Source: Delphinapterus leucas
Lineage: Eukaryota > Chordata > Mammalia > Artiodactyla > Monodontidae
Assembly (NCBI RefSeq): GCF_002288925.2
Contig: NW_022098049.1
Span: forward strand, 2,135,227 to 2,199,226
Direction of reading: 5' to 3'
DNA length: 64,000 bases
The translations under genes and the position numbers were made by a program. Under the pieces are notes generated by a model. It was given only the letters and a program-made list of their open reading frames with translations, did not search any database and was not told where the DNA came from. This document shows positions 11,123 to 21,802 of this stretch, one piece after another. Within the stretch, counting starts at the first letter, position 1; every line of letters begins with the position of its first letter.

Positions 11123-11316
11123 TTTTTTAATTAAAAAAAACCTATTTATTTGACTGTGCTGGGTCTTAGTTGCAGCAGGCGGGCTCCTTAGTTGCGGCAT
11201 GAGAACTCTTAGTTGAAGCATGCATGTGGGATCTAGTTCCCTGACCAGGGATCGAACCTGGGCCCCCTGCATTGGGAACGCGGAGTCTTAACCACTGCGC
11301 CACCAGGGAAGTCCCA
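11123..11316 (-). mobile_element. CHR-type SINE
   Basis: Antisense copy ending ccaccagggaagtccc, with duplication gctaacattt at 11113-11122 and 11317-11326. The right flank continues into a MIR. Confidence 0.9.
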
Positions 11317-11530
11317 GCTAACATTTATTATTATGTGTCAGCACATATTCTGACTGCTTTATATACATAAATTTAATCAACCCTCATAACAACCCTATGA
11401 GGTAGGTGTTATTATCATTAACTTCATTTTAGATGAAGAAATTGAGGCATAGAGAGGTGAAGTAACTTTGCCCAAGGCCACACAAATAGTAAGTAGTAGA
11501 ACCTACCTAGTTTGGCTTCAAAGTCCTGCA
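11317..11530 (+). mobile_element. MIR SINE
   Basis: acaaccctatgaggtaggtg, aattgaggcatagagaggtg and tgcccaaggccacacaaata are classic MIR. Confidence 0.85.
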
Positions 11531-13129
11531 GTAGTCTGGGTCCAATAAGAAGAAACCACATGGTATGTTAAACAAGCGAATTTGAATGTCAAGAATTAAC
11601 TATGATAAAAGTGAACTGTAAGATAAAAGGAAACTATATGGTAACTAGGGCTGAGTGAGAGTATGCAAGGACAAATTTGAGAGGGGTCTGGATCTTGTTG
11701 GAGAAAGCAAGGGTTGGCTACCAGACAGCAGAGAAGTTTGCTGGTTTAGCCAGGCTGCAGGCAGTCTGGAGTTGCTAGGCAGACGGCAGAGAAGCGGGTG
11801 GAGGCGAGCAATCACCAACTGGCCCTGTGGGGAGCCACGGGAATCTGGGAGCCAGCAGGGACAGAAGGCCTTCAAGAGGCCTGGGGGGAATACTGGGGTG
11901 GGGGGCGGAAGGACTGCTCAGTGTGTGACCCTGACCCCCAAAAGTCTTGCTGAAGGACAATGGGCAGGTGGTTGCCTGCAGGCCTTGCAGGGCTCTGGTT
12001 TCTGTGTCAAGAGGGCTGCATACAGGTTATTGCCAGGCTGAAGCTGCAAGGCTGCAGAAGGACCGAGTTTGGGTCTGTGGCTGGAGCGGACCCCACTGGA
12101 TGTTTTCATGACCACACTCCTATCTCTGGTCCGGTCTCTCCTAACCACAGGCCTAACTCTGGTCAGGTCCCAGAAACTGCAGGAAGCTTCTTCCTCCAGC
12201 GAACTTAACTGAGAAGGCTTAACATCATGCTCTCTTTAAAGAAGAAATGCTTAAAGGAATTCCGTTTTTTATCACAGAGCCTATGTTGAAGTATGTATTT
12301 GGACCTGAGAGGCAATACACTGATAACTGACACAATGACTTATGTTCAAAGTCTTTAGGACTTTGGGCTTTACAATTCATGAGACTGAGAGAATCTAAAA
12401 ACCAATAAAATAAACTAACAATTTAAGTTTTGATAATGGGAAATACCCTGATCAGCTATATATGTCACTTGCAAATTTAAACATTCAGAAGGATATAAAT
12501 CTAAAGTGCAAGTCCTCCATACCACTCATTAACCAGAGATAAATACTTTTTTAAAAAAAGTTTTTTCTTATTGGCTGGGTTGGGTCTTCATCGCAGCACA
12601 CGTGTTTTCTCTAGTTGTGGTGCACGGGCTTCTCACTGCAGTGGCTTCTCTTGCTGCAAAGCGCGGGATCTAGGCGCGCTCATGGGCTCTAGAGCGCAGG
12701 CTCAGGAATTGTGGCGCACGCAGCGATAAACACTTGCAACAATCTGTCTTTCCTGCCAGCAAATAAACAAATATATGATTAACACAAAAAGGATATCATA
12801 AGGACCCTCTCAAAACTGTTCTTACTATGTTAAAAAAATCAACATACCTTTCTGAGCCAATATATTTGGAATTAACCCCCCTCATCATCCTCTCCGCTAC
12901 CCCCCCCCCCACCAGACTCAAACTAAACCTTTGTTTTTCACACAGAGGTCCTCTTACTTCACTTGCACACGTGGAGTCTTCCGAGTCTCATCTGCCACAG
13001 CCGGCAACAGGTTACAGGGTCTCGGACTCCTCCGAGACTCATGAAGCACCGTTCACCAACTCCAAGCCCTCCCCTGACTCGTGTCTCAAGCGGCCAGCCG
13101 GTGACCCCCTTTTCCCCCCACGCTGACTG
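11531..13129. other. Intergenic DNA upstream of the NTAQ1 island
   Basis: 11560-12200 may be an old repeat like that at 51.6 kb; then comes the truncated SINE and C-runs (about 12901-12911). No exon is supported. Confidence 0.45.
12549..12724 (-). mobile_element. 5'-truncated CHR-type SINE
   Basis: Tail half of the longer CHR form (gggtcttcatcgcagcacac, gtgcacgggcttctcactgc), lacking the tRNA-like head. Possible duplication gataaatactt (12538-12548) and gataaacactt (12725-12735). Confidence 0.8.
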
Positions 13130-13210
13130 CAACCCAGCTGTTCCCAAAACCTCCAGCAAGCCTGGCGCCGCAGCCCCTCTAGGACCACGTGCCGCCCCGC
13201 CCCTCCCCTC

Positions 13211-13269
13211 CCCTGGCCCCACCCCTCCCCGCCCCTGGCCCCACCCCTCCCCGCCCCTGGCCCCACCCA
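13211..13269 (+). repeat. 22-bp tandem repeat upstream of NTAQ1
   Basis: About 2.7 near-perfect units of period 22 (cctggccccacccctcccc-type); the tgg triplets fall at 13214, 13236 and 13258. Confidence 0.9.
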
Positions 13270-13309
13270 ACTGGGGGGTCTCGCCCACCAGGAGCCACGC
13301 AGTCCTGCT

Positions 13310-13720
13310 CGCCCTGGGCTCCGCCCACTGTGAACTCACGCCGCTCACCCAACCCCGGATCCGCCTACGTCGCCCTGGCTCCACCTTCACGGGACCAGCA
13401 CTGCGTGCCTCGAGCTCCGCCCACCTCGTCCCAAGCTTCGCACGCCGGGAGTTTGCGTCGCTCGCCCCGCCCAGGCTCCGCCCAACAGGACATGCCCCAC
13501 CAACCCAGGGCAGCTCTCGTCCGCCCACTGACCACCCCCCCCCCCCCCAATCCCGCCCCGACTCCACCCTTCCGGAATCTGCAACGCGCGTCTCAAACTT
13601 CTTGCGCGGGGATCCTTCGCGCCCGCTCGCCCAGGCTCCGCCTACCCTGCCCCAGGCCCCACCACCCGGGGACGCCACCAGCGGCCTCGAGCTCCGCCCA
13701 CTCCGCCCTGCGAACCCACG
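13310..13720 (+). repeat. Degenerate GC-box modules upstream of NTAQ1
   Basis: gctccgcccac-like motifs recur at about 13319, 13412, 13474, 13519, 13635 and 13690, with partly shared surroundings (ctcgccc, aggctccgcc). It looks like an eroded tandem array rather than chance GC-richness. Confidence 0.5.
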
Positions 13721-13807
13721 TTGCGCGTAGTGCGCCGACACCTTCGCTGAAGCCCGCCCGCGGGGCTCTTCCAGTCGGTTCGCCTCAGGCCTGTGCCGAG
13801 GCCCGCC

Positions 13808-13896
13808 ATGGAAGGGGACGTCTCCGCCGCCGCAGCCGCCCACTACCAGCCGGCCAGCCCCCCGCGGGACGCCTGTGTCTACAACAGCTGCTACTG
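13808..13896 (+). CDS. NTAQ1: NTAQ1 coding exon 1
   Basis: The ATG is in a good context (gccgccATGg-like, G at -3 and +4). It encodes MEGDVSAAAAAHYQPASPPR followed by DACVYNSCY, then TG of the next codon before donor GTGAGG. The codon split across intron 1 is that of the catalytic cysteine (Cys30). Five consecutive alanines near the start make the protein two residues longer than human NTAQ1, whose N-terminus is otherwise very similar. Confidence 0.95.
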
Positions 13897-13949
13897 GTGA
13901 GGGGGAGCGGGGTCGGCTCCCGGCATCTCCCTGGCCCGCTCGGCCGCGG

Positions 13950-14006
13950 CGTCGCAGCCGAGCCCCGCCGTCGCAGCCGAGCCCCGCCGTCGCAGCCGAG
14001 CCCCGC
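13950..14006 (+). repeat. 19-bp tandem repeat, three perfect copies, in NTAQ1 intron 1
   Basis: cgtcgcagccgagccccgc repeated at 13950, 13969 and 13988 with no differences. It starts 53 bp after the exon 1 donor. Confidence 0.95.
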
Positions 14007-14464
14007 CTCTTCCCGGCCCCTCCCCGGGGCCGCTCTGGGCCTTGGCGGGCGAGTGTTCCGGTTTGAGGGGAGGAGGGAGCGGGGAGCGGGAGTGGCAGTC
14101 CTTGTTCCTTGAGTTGAGCGTGGGCGTTTGGGTGTGGAGGGGGCGGTATTCGCCAGGAGTGGTAGGGTCGGTGGTGCGTTACTTCTGCCCGGCTCCTTTC
14201 GCTTGGACGTTTGTCAGCAGATCTCAGGGCTTGGGCGGCCAGGAAGGGGAGTTGGAGGCGGAGGGTGGACCGCAGAGAGCCTTTGGAAATTATTCTGCTG
14301 AAGCCTGCGTGGTTTCACACTGATGTGAAGGTCATCTTAATTTTGGAAGAGAATGAAAGCGCAGAGATCCTACAGTAACATTACCAAGATCACCCAGCTA
14401 ATAGCAGCCCGGAATCCAATTCAGGCCCTTTTGTACCAGAAACCAGGATCTGAACCGCCGTGTC

Positions 14465-14740
14465 GTCATTATAATAGTGGTTACATTTACACGTAGCACT
14501 TGATATATGACAAGAATTGTTCTGAGACGTTTATGTCAGCGAAGTAATGTGAGCCCCACAGTTACACGAGGAGGTCGGTACTGTTGTCCCCATTTTAAAG
14601 GTGAGCACGTTGGAGCATGGAGGGATGCAAGTAATTTACCTAAGGCCACATAGCTTGTGAGTGAAGGAATGGGGATTTACACGCAGAGTTCGGCTCTGGA
14701 GTCCACACACTGCACCCCTGTCCTAGGCCACCTCTGTGGC
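14465..14740 (+). mobile_element. MIR SINE in NTAQ1 intron 1
   Basis: gtcggtactgttgtccccat, aatttacctaaggccacata and ggctctggagtccacacac. An adjacent partial copy covers about 14340-14460. Confidence 0.8.
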
Positions 14741-14904
14741 TGAATCACCACTCTTATCTTGGTCCTTTTCACACCCACACCTGCCTTTCCCTTGCTTGAA
14801 TAATGACTTCTAACCCCACTTTCCAGTCCCTGCACAAAAAACCTTAGGGTCCTCTATAACTTACCTTTCCCTCCTTCCGATGGTCACCAAACCGATGCTG
14901 TGGA

Positions 14905-15080
14905 GCTCACCATTTGTTCAGCTCTGACTGCATGTCAGGCCTAGTGCCAAGTACTTCCATCCATGCTTAGGAGATAGGTCTTTTGTTATCATTCTTCTCA
15001 TGAAAAGACTGAGCCACAGAGAGGCCTGTTGTTTGCCCAGGGTCACACATCTACAGTGGTGGTACTAAACCTGGAACCTC
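14905..15080 (+). mobile_element. MIR SINE in NTAQ1 intron 1
   Basis: gactgagccacagagaggcc, gcccagggtcacacatctac; the layout is MIR. Confidence 0.75.
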
Positions 15081-15164
15081 TGTAAGGGTGGAACCATGCT
15101 TCTTCTGCCCTGTCTCCCACCTCAGTCCTGTTAGTTCTTGTCCCTCACATCCATCCGTTGTTGT

Positions 15165-15357
15165 TGTTTTTTTGCGGTACGCGGGCCTCTCACTGTTGTG
15201 GCCTCTCCCGTTGTGGAGTACAGGCCCTGGACGCGCAGGCTCAGCGGCCATGGCTCACCGGCCCAGCCGCTCCGTGGCATGCGGGATCCTCCCGGACCGG
15301 GGCATGAACCCGTGTCCCCTGCATCGGCAGGCGGACTCTCAACCACTGCGCCACCAG
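15165..15357 (-). mobile_element. CHR-type SINE in NTAQ1 intron 1
   Basis: Antisense 200-bp form (gcggtacgcgggcctctcac ... gcgccaccag). About 10 bp of the SINE 5' end are missing. It lies about 180 bp before exon 2. Confidence 0.9.
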
Positions 15358-15535
15358 CAAAGTAGCTTGCTGGGGATGTTTTTGAGAAGGTTCAACTGTT
15401 AGCCAGTTGTTGGATGAGATGGTATTTCAGGTCTCTACCAATTTTTTAAATGTCATTATCAGTCTTTTGGGCAAATTTGAAAGACATAGAGTGTTCTTGT
15501 TTAATTATATTGATTAAACAATTACTTTATTTCAG

Positions 15536-15635
15536 TGAAGAAAATATTTGGAAGCTCTGTGAATACATCAAAAACCACGACCAGTATCCTTTAGAAGAGT
15601 GTTATGCTGTCTTCATATCTAATGAGAGGAAGATG
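15536..15635 (+). CDS. NTAQ1: NTAQ1 coding exon 2
   Basis: Follows acceptor ttatttcag. The first T completes the catalytic Cys codon, then [20 protein letters not shown] and [13 protein letters not shown] follow. It ends in phase 0 at donor GTAAGT. It holds the start of the NTAQ1 fold after the active-site cysteine, and every residue appears to match the human protein. Confidence 0.96.
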
Positions 15636-16004
15636 GTAAGTTGGGGAGTGATTGTGGAAATTTAGGATTACATTAGAAGCTAAATAGACCATGGGTTTAG
15701 CACTGTTCTAAAATGTGCCGTATAAAATACAGCAACATTTTAAAGTTTGTTTTTGAATGAGATTTTTTCCCTACCAGGACATGGTTGAGTTAGTAGAGCT
15801 TAGTCCCTTACTTGCAGGTAAGGAAATATGTGATGGTATGTTTATGCAAATAAAATCCCCTTTCTTTAGGTATTAAGTTAGAGCTATTAAAATTAAACTT
15901 CATTTTTAAATTAAGTTAGAGGCACATATTCTCAGGTTTGAAGTAAAGGTTTCTTTGTTTCTGGAGTTTTAATGGAACTGTAGTAAACTTCTATGAAGTA
16001 TTAA

Positions 16005-16200
16005 GAAAAGTAAGCCCTTAATATTTTGTAAAGCACTTTTGTGAACATCATCTTGTTTGATCCCAGTGGAAACCCTGTGAAGTAGACAAGGTCCAGACAG
16101 CTGTCTCTGTTTTATAGATGAGGAAATAGAGACTCAGGGAGGTCCCATGAATAATTAAGTGGGAAAGCAAGATTTGAACTTGCCAGGAATTCCAGTTCCT
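16005..16200 (+). mobile_element. MIR SINE in NTAQ1 intron 2
   Basis: ctctgttttatagatgagga, aatagagactcagggaggtc, gcaagatttgaacttgccag. Confidence 0.75.
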
Positions 16201-16425
16201 AGTTTAGGTCTCTTTCTACTCTCCAGAAAACATCTTGTAATTAATTATTGCTCCTTCATTGTTAAGGACACTTGGAAGGATTTGGATTTCTTCTTATCCA
16301 TTCATTCTTTCACCTTGATTGTTGATTGCCTAGAAATATTTTATTTTTCATGTATGTATTGCTTTAAAGAATTTAGTAGTGGTTTAACTGAAGTTGTGGC
16401 TTAGGAGAGTTATTGTATTTTGTAG

Positions 16426-16476
16426 ATACCTATCTGGAAACAACAGGCAAGACCTGGAGATGGACCTGTGATCTGG
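16426..16476 (+). CDS. NTAQ1: NTAQ1 coding exon 3
   Basis: A 51-nt exon after acceptor ttttgtag encodes IPIWKQQARPGDGPVIW and ends in phase 0 at donor GTAAGG. The final Trp is the W of the WDYHV signature, so the signature is split by intron 3. It is too short to be found as an open frame; it was located by family similarity and splice sites. Confidence 0.95.
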
Positions 16477-16764
16477 GTAAGGTGGTCAACACAGACAGCT
16501 TCTGATGCAATAGTATTTGTAATCCATGAGTGGTCTTTATGTTTTGGTAGAGCAGAAATAATGGGGCAGTAGAGAAAGACTATGATAATTATTAATAATT
16601 TGACTTCTTGACGATAGATGTTATTTGGTCTAAGGTAGAAGCACTTATGGGCATGTTTTCTTTTAATTTTGAAATTATTATAGGAATGATTTTAAATGGC
16701 TGATGTAGCAGATATATTTGTTATCTAAACTCTTGTCTATTTAGCACTGGAAGGAACTTGAGCA

Positions 16765-17040
16765 TTATCTAGTCCAGCTGCACAGTAGAATTATCCAGAG
16801 ATTGTTAAAAATACAGGTTTCTGGGAATTCCCTGGCGGTCCAGTGCTTAGGGCTCAGGGCTTTCACTGGCAGGGGCCTGGGTTCAATCCCTGGTCGGGGA
16901 GCTAAGATCCTGCAAGATGTGCGACATGGCAGAAAAAAGAAAAGAAAAAAAAATACAGGTTTTTGATCTAGTCGATCTAGAGGTTCAGGAATTAGTGTTC
17001 TTAGTAGACTTCTGAGTGAACATGACTGGCATTTGGAAAA
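16765..17040 (-). mobile_element. MER5-like hAT element, split by a SINE
   Basis: gtagaattatccagagattg before and aggttcaggaattagtgttc after SINE 16823-16948 resemble a MER5 (hAT-Charlie) element. Orientation is a guess. Confidence 0.5.
16823..16948 (+). mobile_element. Short CHR-type SINE in NTAQ1 intron 3
   Basis: gggaattccctggcggtcc to an A-rich tail, with duplication aaaaatacaggttt at 16807-16820 and 16949-16962. It splits an older MER5-like element. Confidence 0.9.
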
Positions 17041-17299
17041 CATGGATCTGCGCCAACCCCTTCATTTTTCAGTTGAAGAAACAAGCCAAGAAAGGCAGAG
17101 TGAATAGCTCAGGGTCATTTAGCTGATCATTGGCAGGGCTGGGTCCTTTCCAGTACACATCCATATGTCACCTTAAACTGGTCCCCTGAAGAATGGAATT
17201 GTTTATGCTAAGAAACATGAAGGTAAAGTAAAACTCCATTCATGATAATGCAACAAACATCAGGTTTCTGATGCTTATTTAGAATAAGATATCATTTGA

Positions 17300-17370
17300 A
17301 TTGGCTTCATTCATTTACTTAACATATATTTATTGAGTGCCTCTTATATGCCAGGCACAAAATAGACTGA
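17300..17370 (-). mobile_element. L2 3' end in NTAQ1 intron 3
   Basis: ttcatttacttaacatatat and ttattgagtgcctcttatat followed by gccaggcac form the antisense L2 tail. Confidence 0.7.
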
Positions 17371-17454
17371 AATCCTTGGCCTCATGCTCTTGCTTCCTTC
17401 ACCAGCAGGGGATCCTCTGCTCTAACATTGAAGCCCAAATCCAGCAGTGTTGGG

Positions 17455-17660
17455 TTAGGAGTGCAGGCTGAGTCGGACACATGGGGGTTAAACCCCAGTC
17501 CTCCCGTTGGTGGGCTGTGTGAGCTGGACAGGTTATTTACGCTCTTTCTTCGGTGTCTTCCTCTGGTCACTGGAGGCTTTAGTGAAATAATGCATTTGAA
17601 GCATTGTCCTGGTATCTGGTACCAGTGCTCCAGAAGAGTTAGCTATTATTGTTAGCAGAG
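17455..17660 (+). mobile_element. MIR SINE in NTAQ1 intron 3
   Basis: gtgtgagctggacaggttat, ggctttagtgaaataatgca and agctattattgtt fit MIR. A shorter MIR piece lies at about 17050-17165. Confidence 0.65.
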
Positions 17661-18215
17661 CTACAATAACCCCAGTTGCGGACTGTCCATCTGCCCTAGC
17701 AATCATGCCCATTGCTGAAGTACTCAGCTGATTTTGAGTCACGGTCTTGCTTCCTGTCTTCAGGAAACTCGCAGGGAAAGGACCTGTCCCCCTTTACACA
17801 GCAGCTCATGGCGGCTCAGTGTGGGGAACCTTGTTTCAGGAAGTCTCCCCCCAGATTTTCTATGTGGAGCAAGTCTCTGGCAGATTGATCTGGGCCTCAC
17901 TGCTGTTCTGTTGCAGGGAATGGGTAGGCTTCCCTAAGTGGGTAGAGGCACGGTCCCCGGAGGAACAGATCACTTTCTAAGTGGACATCCCTGCCTCTAG
18001 CCCCACTGGGTCTTTTCCAGGCATTTGGACAAGCTCTGTACCCAACTCAGAGAGTGAGGCTATTGCTGGAATCTGCATTCCTTGGTTCCGCATCTCTGCC
18101 GTGAAGGTGACTCCTAGTTGAGGCCTGCTTTCCCTCTCGAGTTCACCAGCCATCTGTTATGTAGGAATATGGACCCGAGCTAACCAGAAGGGTATTCCTT
18201 GTTTATGCCTTTTCC

Positions 18216-18336
18216 TCTCCTTTTATTTTGGGCTGTGCCTCGTTCCCTGGTCTTAGTTCCCTGACCAGGGGACAAACACACGCTCCCTGCAGTGGAAGTG
18301 TGGGGTCTTAAACACTGGACCGCCAGGGAAGTCCCT
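18216..18336 (-). mobile_element. Short CHR-type SINE in NTAQ1 intron 3
   Basis: Antisense copy ending ccgccagggaagtccc; duplications gtttatgccttttcc (18201-18215) and gtttgtgcttttcc (18337-18350). Confidence 0.88.
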
Positions 18337-18481
18337 GTTTGTGCTTTTCCACAAGTTGTGTCCTCCTTCTGGGAAGCTCTCCCCTTCAGGCAAGAGGCAG
18401 TGACGGCAGCCTTTCCTCAGTGAAACGCTCCTTAGCAGTTGCCTGCCTTTTCCTCCCCGCCCACACACACCCTGCCTTGGT

Positions 18482-18490
<9 letters not shown>

Positions 18491-18514
<24 letters not shown>

Positions 18515-18707
18515 TTTGCGGTACGCGGGCCTCTCACTGCTGTGGCCTCTCCCGTTGCGGAGCACAGGCTCCAGATGTGCAGGCTCAGCGGCCATGGCTC
18601 ACGGGCCCAGCCGGTCCGCGGCATGTGGGATTTTCCTGGACCGGGGCATGAACCCGCGTCCCCTGCATCGGCAGGCGGACTCTCAACCACTGCGCCACCA
18701 GGGAAGC
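18491..18707 (-). mobile_element. CHR-type SINE (200-bp form) in NTAQ1 intron 3
   Basis: Starts with a T-run of more than 25 (tail in reverse) and ends gccaccagggaagcc; duplications around ccttggttgcctttt (from 18475) and ccttggttggctttt (18708-18722). A young-looking copy. Confidence 0.92.
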
Positions 18708-18724
18708 CCTTGGTTGGCTTTTTA

Positions 18725-18900
18725 TAAGGCTGATTATTTACATAGTAGTCTCATTAATTCTCTCAGTAATACTGTGAGGTAGACACCACAGTTATCTCCG
18801 TCCTGTAGAGGAGGAAGCTGGCTAGTGGTGGGGCTGAGGCTGAGCCAGGTGATCCCGCTTCAGGAGCCTGTGCCTGCACGCTCTCCCACCTCTGCTGAAT
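18725..18900 (+). mobile_element. MIR SINE in NTAQ1 intron 3
   Basis: attaattctctcagtaatac, tgtgaggtagacaccacagt and gaggaggaagctgg fit MIR. A short L2-like tail follows at about 18955-19025. Confidence 0.65.
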
Positions 18901-19025
18901 TACCTCATCATCTCACCGTTCTGCAGCAGTTGACTTGTGTTTCCCGCTCGCTTCTCTAGGAACTCCTTGAGGGTAAGGACCTATCTTTCTCATCTTCGTA
19001 TCTGTATTTTAATAGCATGGTTTCC

Positions 19026-20009
19026 CATAAAAAAATAGGGAGTACATATTTCAAAAAAAACTGTAATATAGGGTAGAAGATGTCAAGAGAGAAACAGATT
19101 TTGGATACGGTGGAGACTGCTTCTGGCAGGGGTGGGAGAGGATGAAAGATGGGCTCATGGGGAAGAAAGCATTTGAGTTGGAGCTTGAGTGATAGATGTG
19201 GGGAGAGCGGAGGAGAAGGTGGTGCAGGTGGCGCCGAGTAACGTGAGCAAGCCTGGGGGAAGGGAGTCGTGGACTGTTACTGGGGAAGCAGCGCTTAGTT
19301 CATGTATCTGGAGGGTAGGATGCATTAAGGGGAGGACAGGGAATAAGCTTTCATTTCTGATGCTATTCTGATTTCTAAGATAGAACTGGAGACAAAGGAA
19401 GCACTTGCAGCTCTGATGGTACAACATCTCCAGTCTCAATTATGTTTCCCACCTCACAGGGTCAAATGAAACATCGTTTGAGAAAGAGCTTTGTAAGCTC
19501 TGAAGTACTAGAAATGTCAGATGGTATTTCTAACATTGTATTGATGTGATTGAACTTTTTATCTCGCAGTGCTGTTCTCTGTGAGAGCATTTTTCTTCTG
19601 AGGAGCTCTAAGCATCACACTGCCCTCATGTCCATTGATAAACCTCCCTGACGTCCCTTCCAGCCCTTAGCTGGTTGGGCAGTGCCCCGTGTCCGGGAGT
19701 GAGAGTGAGAATTCACCTGTGCGCTGGGACCCAGCTGTGCAGGAGAAGCTCTCTGTATTCTTCTTCCTTAATGGCTACATATTAGGGCTTGGCTGACTTA
19801 AAACCAATAACAACCGCATTTTAAAGTCCTTCCCCTCTCCAGGCTCACCTCAAGCTGTCCCCTTTGTTAATGGTTTGGAGGATATCCTTGTAGACTTTTT
19901 TCTCTGTACTCATATGCATGCATGTGTACTTCTGAATGCACATGTCTGTCTTTATATACACATAAATTAAAAAAATAATAAAATAATATATAATACATAT
20001 CTGCAATTT
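19026..20009. other. NTAQ1 intron 3, no recognised feature
   Basis: No exon or clear repeat seen between the MIR/L2 pieces and the L1-like fragment. Confidence 0.5.
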
Positions 20010-20330
20010 GCTTTTTCCATCCAACTGTGTAACGTGGACTTAGTCCAATTTCCACAAAAATTTACCTACTTCTCTTTAGCAGCTGCGTAGGACTCCATCT
20101 TATGGCTGCATCATGGTTTGTTAACCATTCCCCTCTTGGTGGACTTCTCGTTGTTTCTGAATTTTCAGTGTTATAAACAGTGCTGCAGAGATTTGCATTG
20201 TTTATATACCTTTACATGCATGTGGCCATTTTTCTATAGGCTGGATCCCTAATGGTAAAATTGCTGGATCGAAAGGTGAACATTTAATGTACATGAACAT
20301 TTCCACTACTTGACTGTTCCCTATCGCTGG
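20010..20330 (-). mobile_element. Old L1-like fragment in NTAQ1 intron 3
   Basis: taggactccatcttatggct, ggtggacttctcgttgtttc and gtaaaattgctggatcgaaa read like an antisense L1 3' region. Subfamily uncertain. Confidence 0.55.
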
Positions 20331-20414
20331 ACATTTGGTCTGTTTTCAGGGTTTTGTGTTTGCTTTATTTTGCTATTATAAGGAGGACTGTCTTAGTCTT
20401 GTATATGGTTTTTT

Positions 20415-20800
20415 GTTTGTTTGTTTTTAAGCCTTCAACTTTATTTTTTTTTAAGATTTATTATTTATTTTATTTATTTTTGGCTGTGTCGGGTCTTAGT
20501 TGCGGCACGTGGTATCTTCGTTGAGGCATGTGGGATCTTTTGTTGGGGCATGCGGGCTTCTCTCTAGTTGTGGTGTGCGGGTTTTCTCTCTCTAGCTGTG
20601 GCGCACAGGTTCCAGAGCGCATGGGCTCTGTAGTTTGTGGCATGCAGGCTCTCTAATTGGGGCGTGCGAGCTCAGTAGTTGTGGCGCACGGGCTTAGTTG
20701 CCCTGCAGCATGTGGGATCTTAGTTCCCTGACCAGGGATTGAACCCACGTGCCCTGCATTGTAAGGTGGATTCTTTACCACTGGACCACCAGGGAAGTCC
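20415..20800 (-). mobile_element. Long CHR-type SINE in NTAQ1 intron 3
   Basis: About 385 bp antisense, ending ccaccagggaagtcc. Duplications cttgtatatggtttttt (20398-20414) and cttgtatctgttttt (20801-20815). It ends 100 bp before NTAQ1 exon 4. Confidence 0.9.
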
Positions 20801-20899
20801 CTTGTATCTGTTTTTGATGATATATATGCATTATTACTATAGCCTTGGAATACACCATCATAAGGTAACCTGGTTAACTTCAGCAACTTTTACTTCTAG

Positions 20900-21048
20900 G
20901 ATTACCATGTTGTCTTGCTTCATGTTTCAAGTGGAGGACAGAGCTTCATTTATGATCTTGACACTGTCCTGCCATTTCCCTGCCCCTTTGATACTTATGT
21001 GGAAGATGCCTTTAAGTCTGATGAGGACATCCATCCACAGTTCAGAAG
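20900..21048 (+). CDS. NTAQ1: NTAQ1 coding exon 4
   Basis: After acceptor tacttctag, encodes [20 protein letters not shown] and [20 protein letters not shown], then DEDIHPQFR plus AG of a split Arg codon. It contains the catalytic His83 (DYHV) and Asp99 (FIYD). Donor is GTGAGG. Differences from human are few (for example CPFDTY for CLFDTY). Confidence 0.96.
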
Positions 21049-21677
21049 GTGAGGAAATTCAGGGTGGATTTACCTACTTTCTGAAGTTGGACCTTGACAA
21101 TTAGACAGAGTTACTTTGGGTGTTTGTTTTTGCATTGGTTTTGTAAAGATCACTTGTCTTGTCTTCACCATTGAGTTGATGTTTGAGAATCATGTGCTCT
21201 ACAGAAGATTCAAAATGTTTTAAAGTTTTAAAGGTTGTCCATTGTATAAAAGGTTGGCAGTCTTTAAAAATTTGTGTGATGAGATCCAGAACATTTTCCA
21301 ACAGTCGTTTTGGGCATTTCTCTCATACTCTTCGTTTTGGGTGGGTGGTTGGGTGGTGGCGGAGCTGGATGCCTGGCGATGACAGAAGTCAGAGGGCTGT
21401 GACGGCAGCACCCGGACATTACGCCCTCTGCCCCTCGTACATAACACTGAGCAAGTAAAGGCAACCGGCTGTACTTCCATGCCTTATGTAGTTTGGGATT
21501 TCAGCTGATCATTTCTCATGGCGTCTTTAACAGGTATTAAAGGTACATATATATTTGTATGTCACTAATAGTACAGAAATGCCTGTCTAGTTTTGTGCAT
21601 GTCATAGAAAATGAGTCTATATGAGAATTGAGTTAGAATTTCAACTGTGATATAAACGAATGTTGGTTTATGTACAG

Positions 21678-21802
21678 GAAATTTAGAGTGATCCGCGCAG
21701 ATTCATATTTGAAGAACTTTGCTTCTGACCGATCTCACATGAAAGACTCCAGTGGGAACTGGAGAGAACCTCCTCCATCATATCCCTGCATTGAGACTGG
21801 AG
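21678..21802 (+). CDS. NTAQ1: NTAQ1 coding exon 5
   Basis: After acceptor tatgtacag, completes the Arg codon and encodes [20 protein letters not shown] and [20 protein letters not shown], ending GGA G before donor GTGAGC (phase 1). This is the conserved region after the active site. The human sequence differs by little (PPPPYP for PPPSYP). Confidence 0.96.

Larger units (their letters stand above)
13130..14110 (+). promoter_or_regulatory. NTAQ1: CpG-island promoter of NTAQ1
   Basis: CpG-dense, C-rich DNA upstream of and across NTAQ1 exon 1. It contains repeated GC-box/SP1-like ccgccc motifs and no clear TATA box. The upstream half shows reiterated gctccgcccac-like modules and a 22-bp tandem repeat; intron 1 starts with a 19-bp tandem repeat. 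The exact start site cannot be read from sequence. Confidence 0.75.

Noticed and set aside
12959..14112. Very long open frames on both strands (about 294 and 307 codons) around NTAQ1 exon 1
   Set aside because: They lie in a CpG island where stop codons are rare, are Pro/Ala/Arg-rich, overlap each other and match no family. The true coding exon is 13808-13896.
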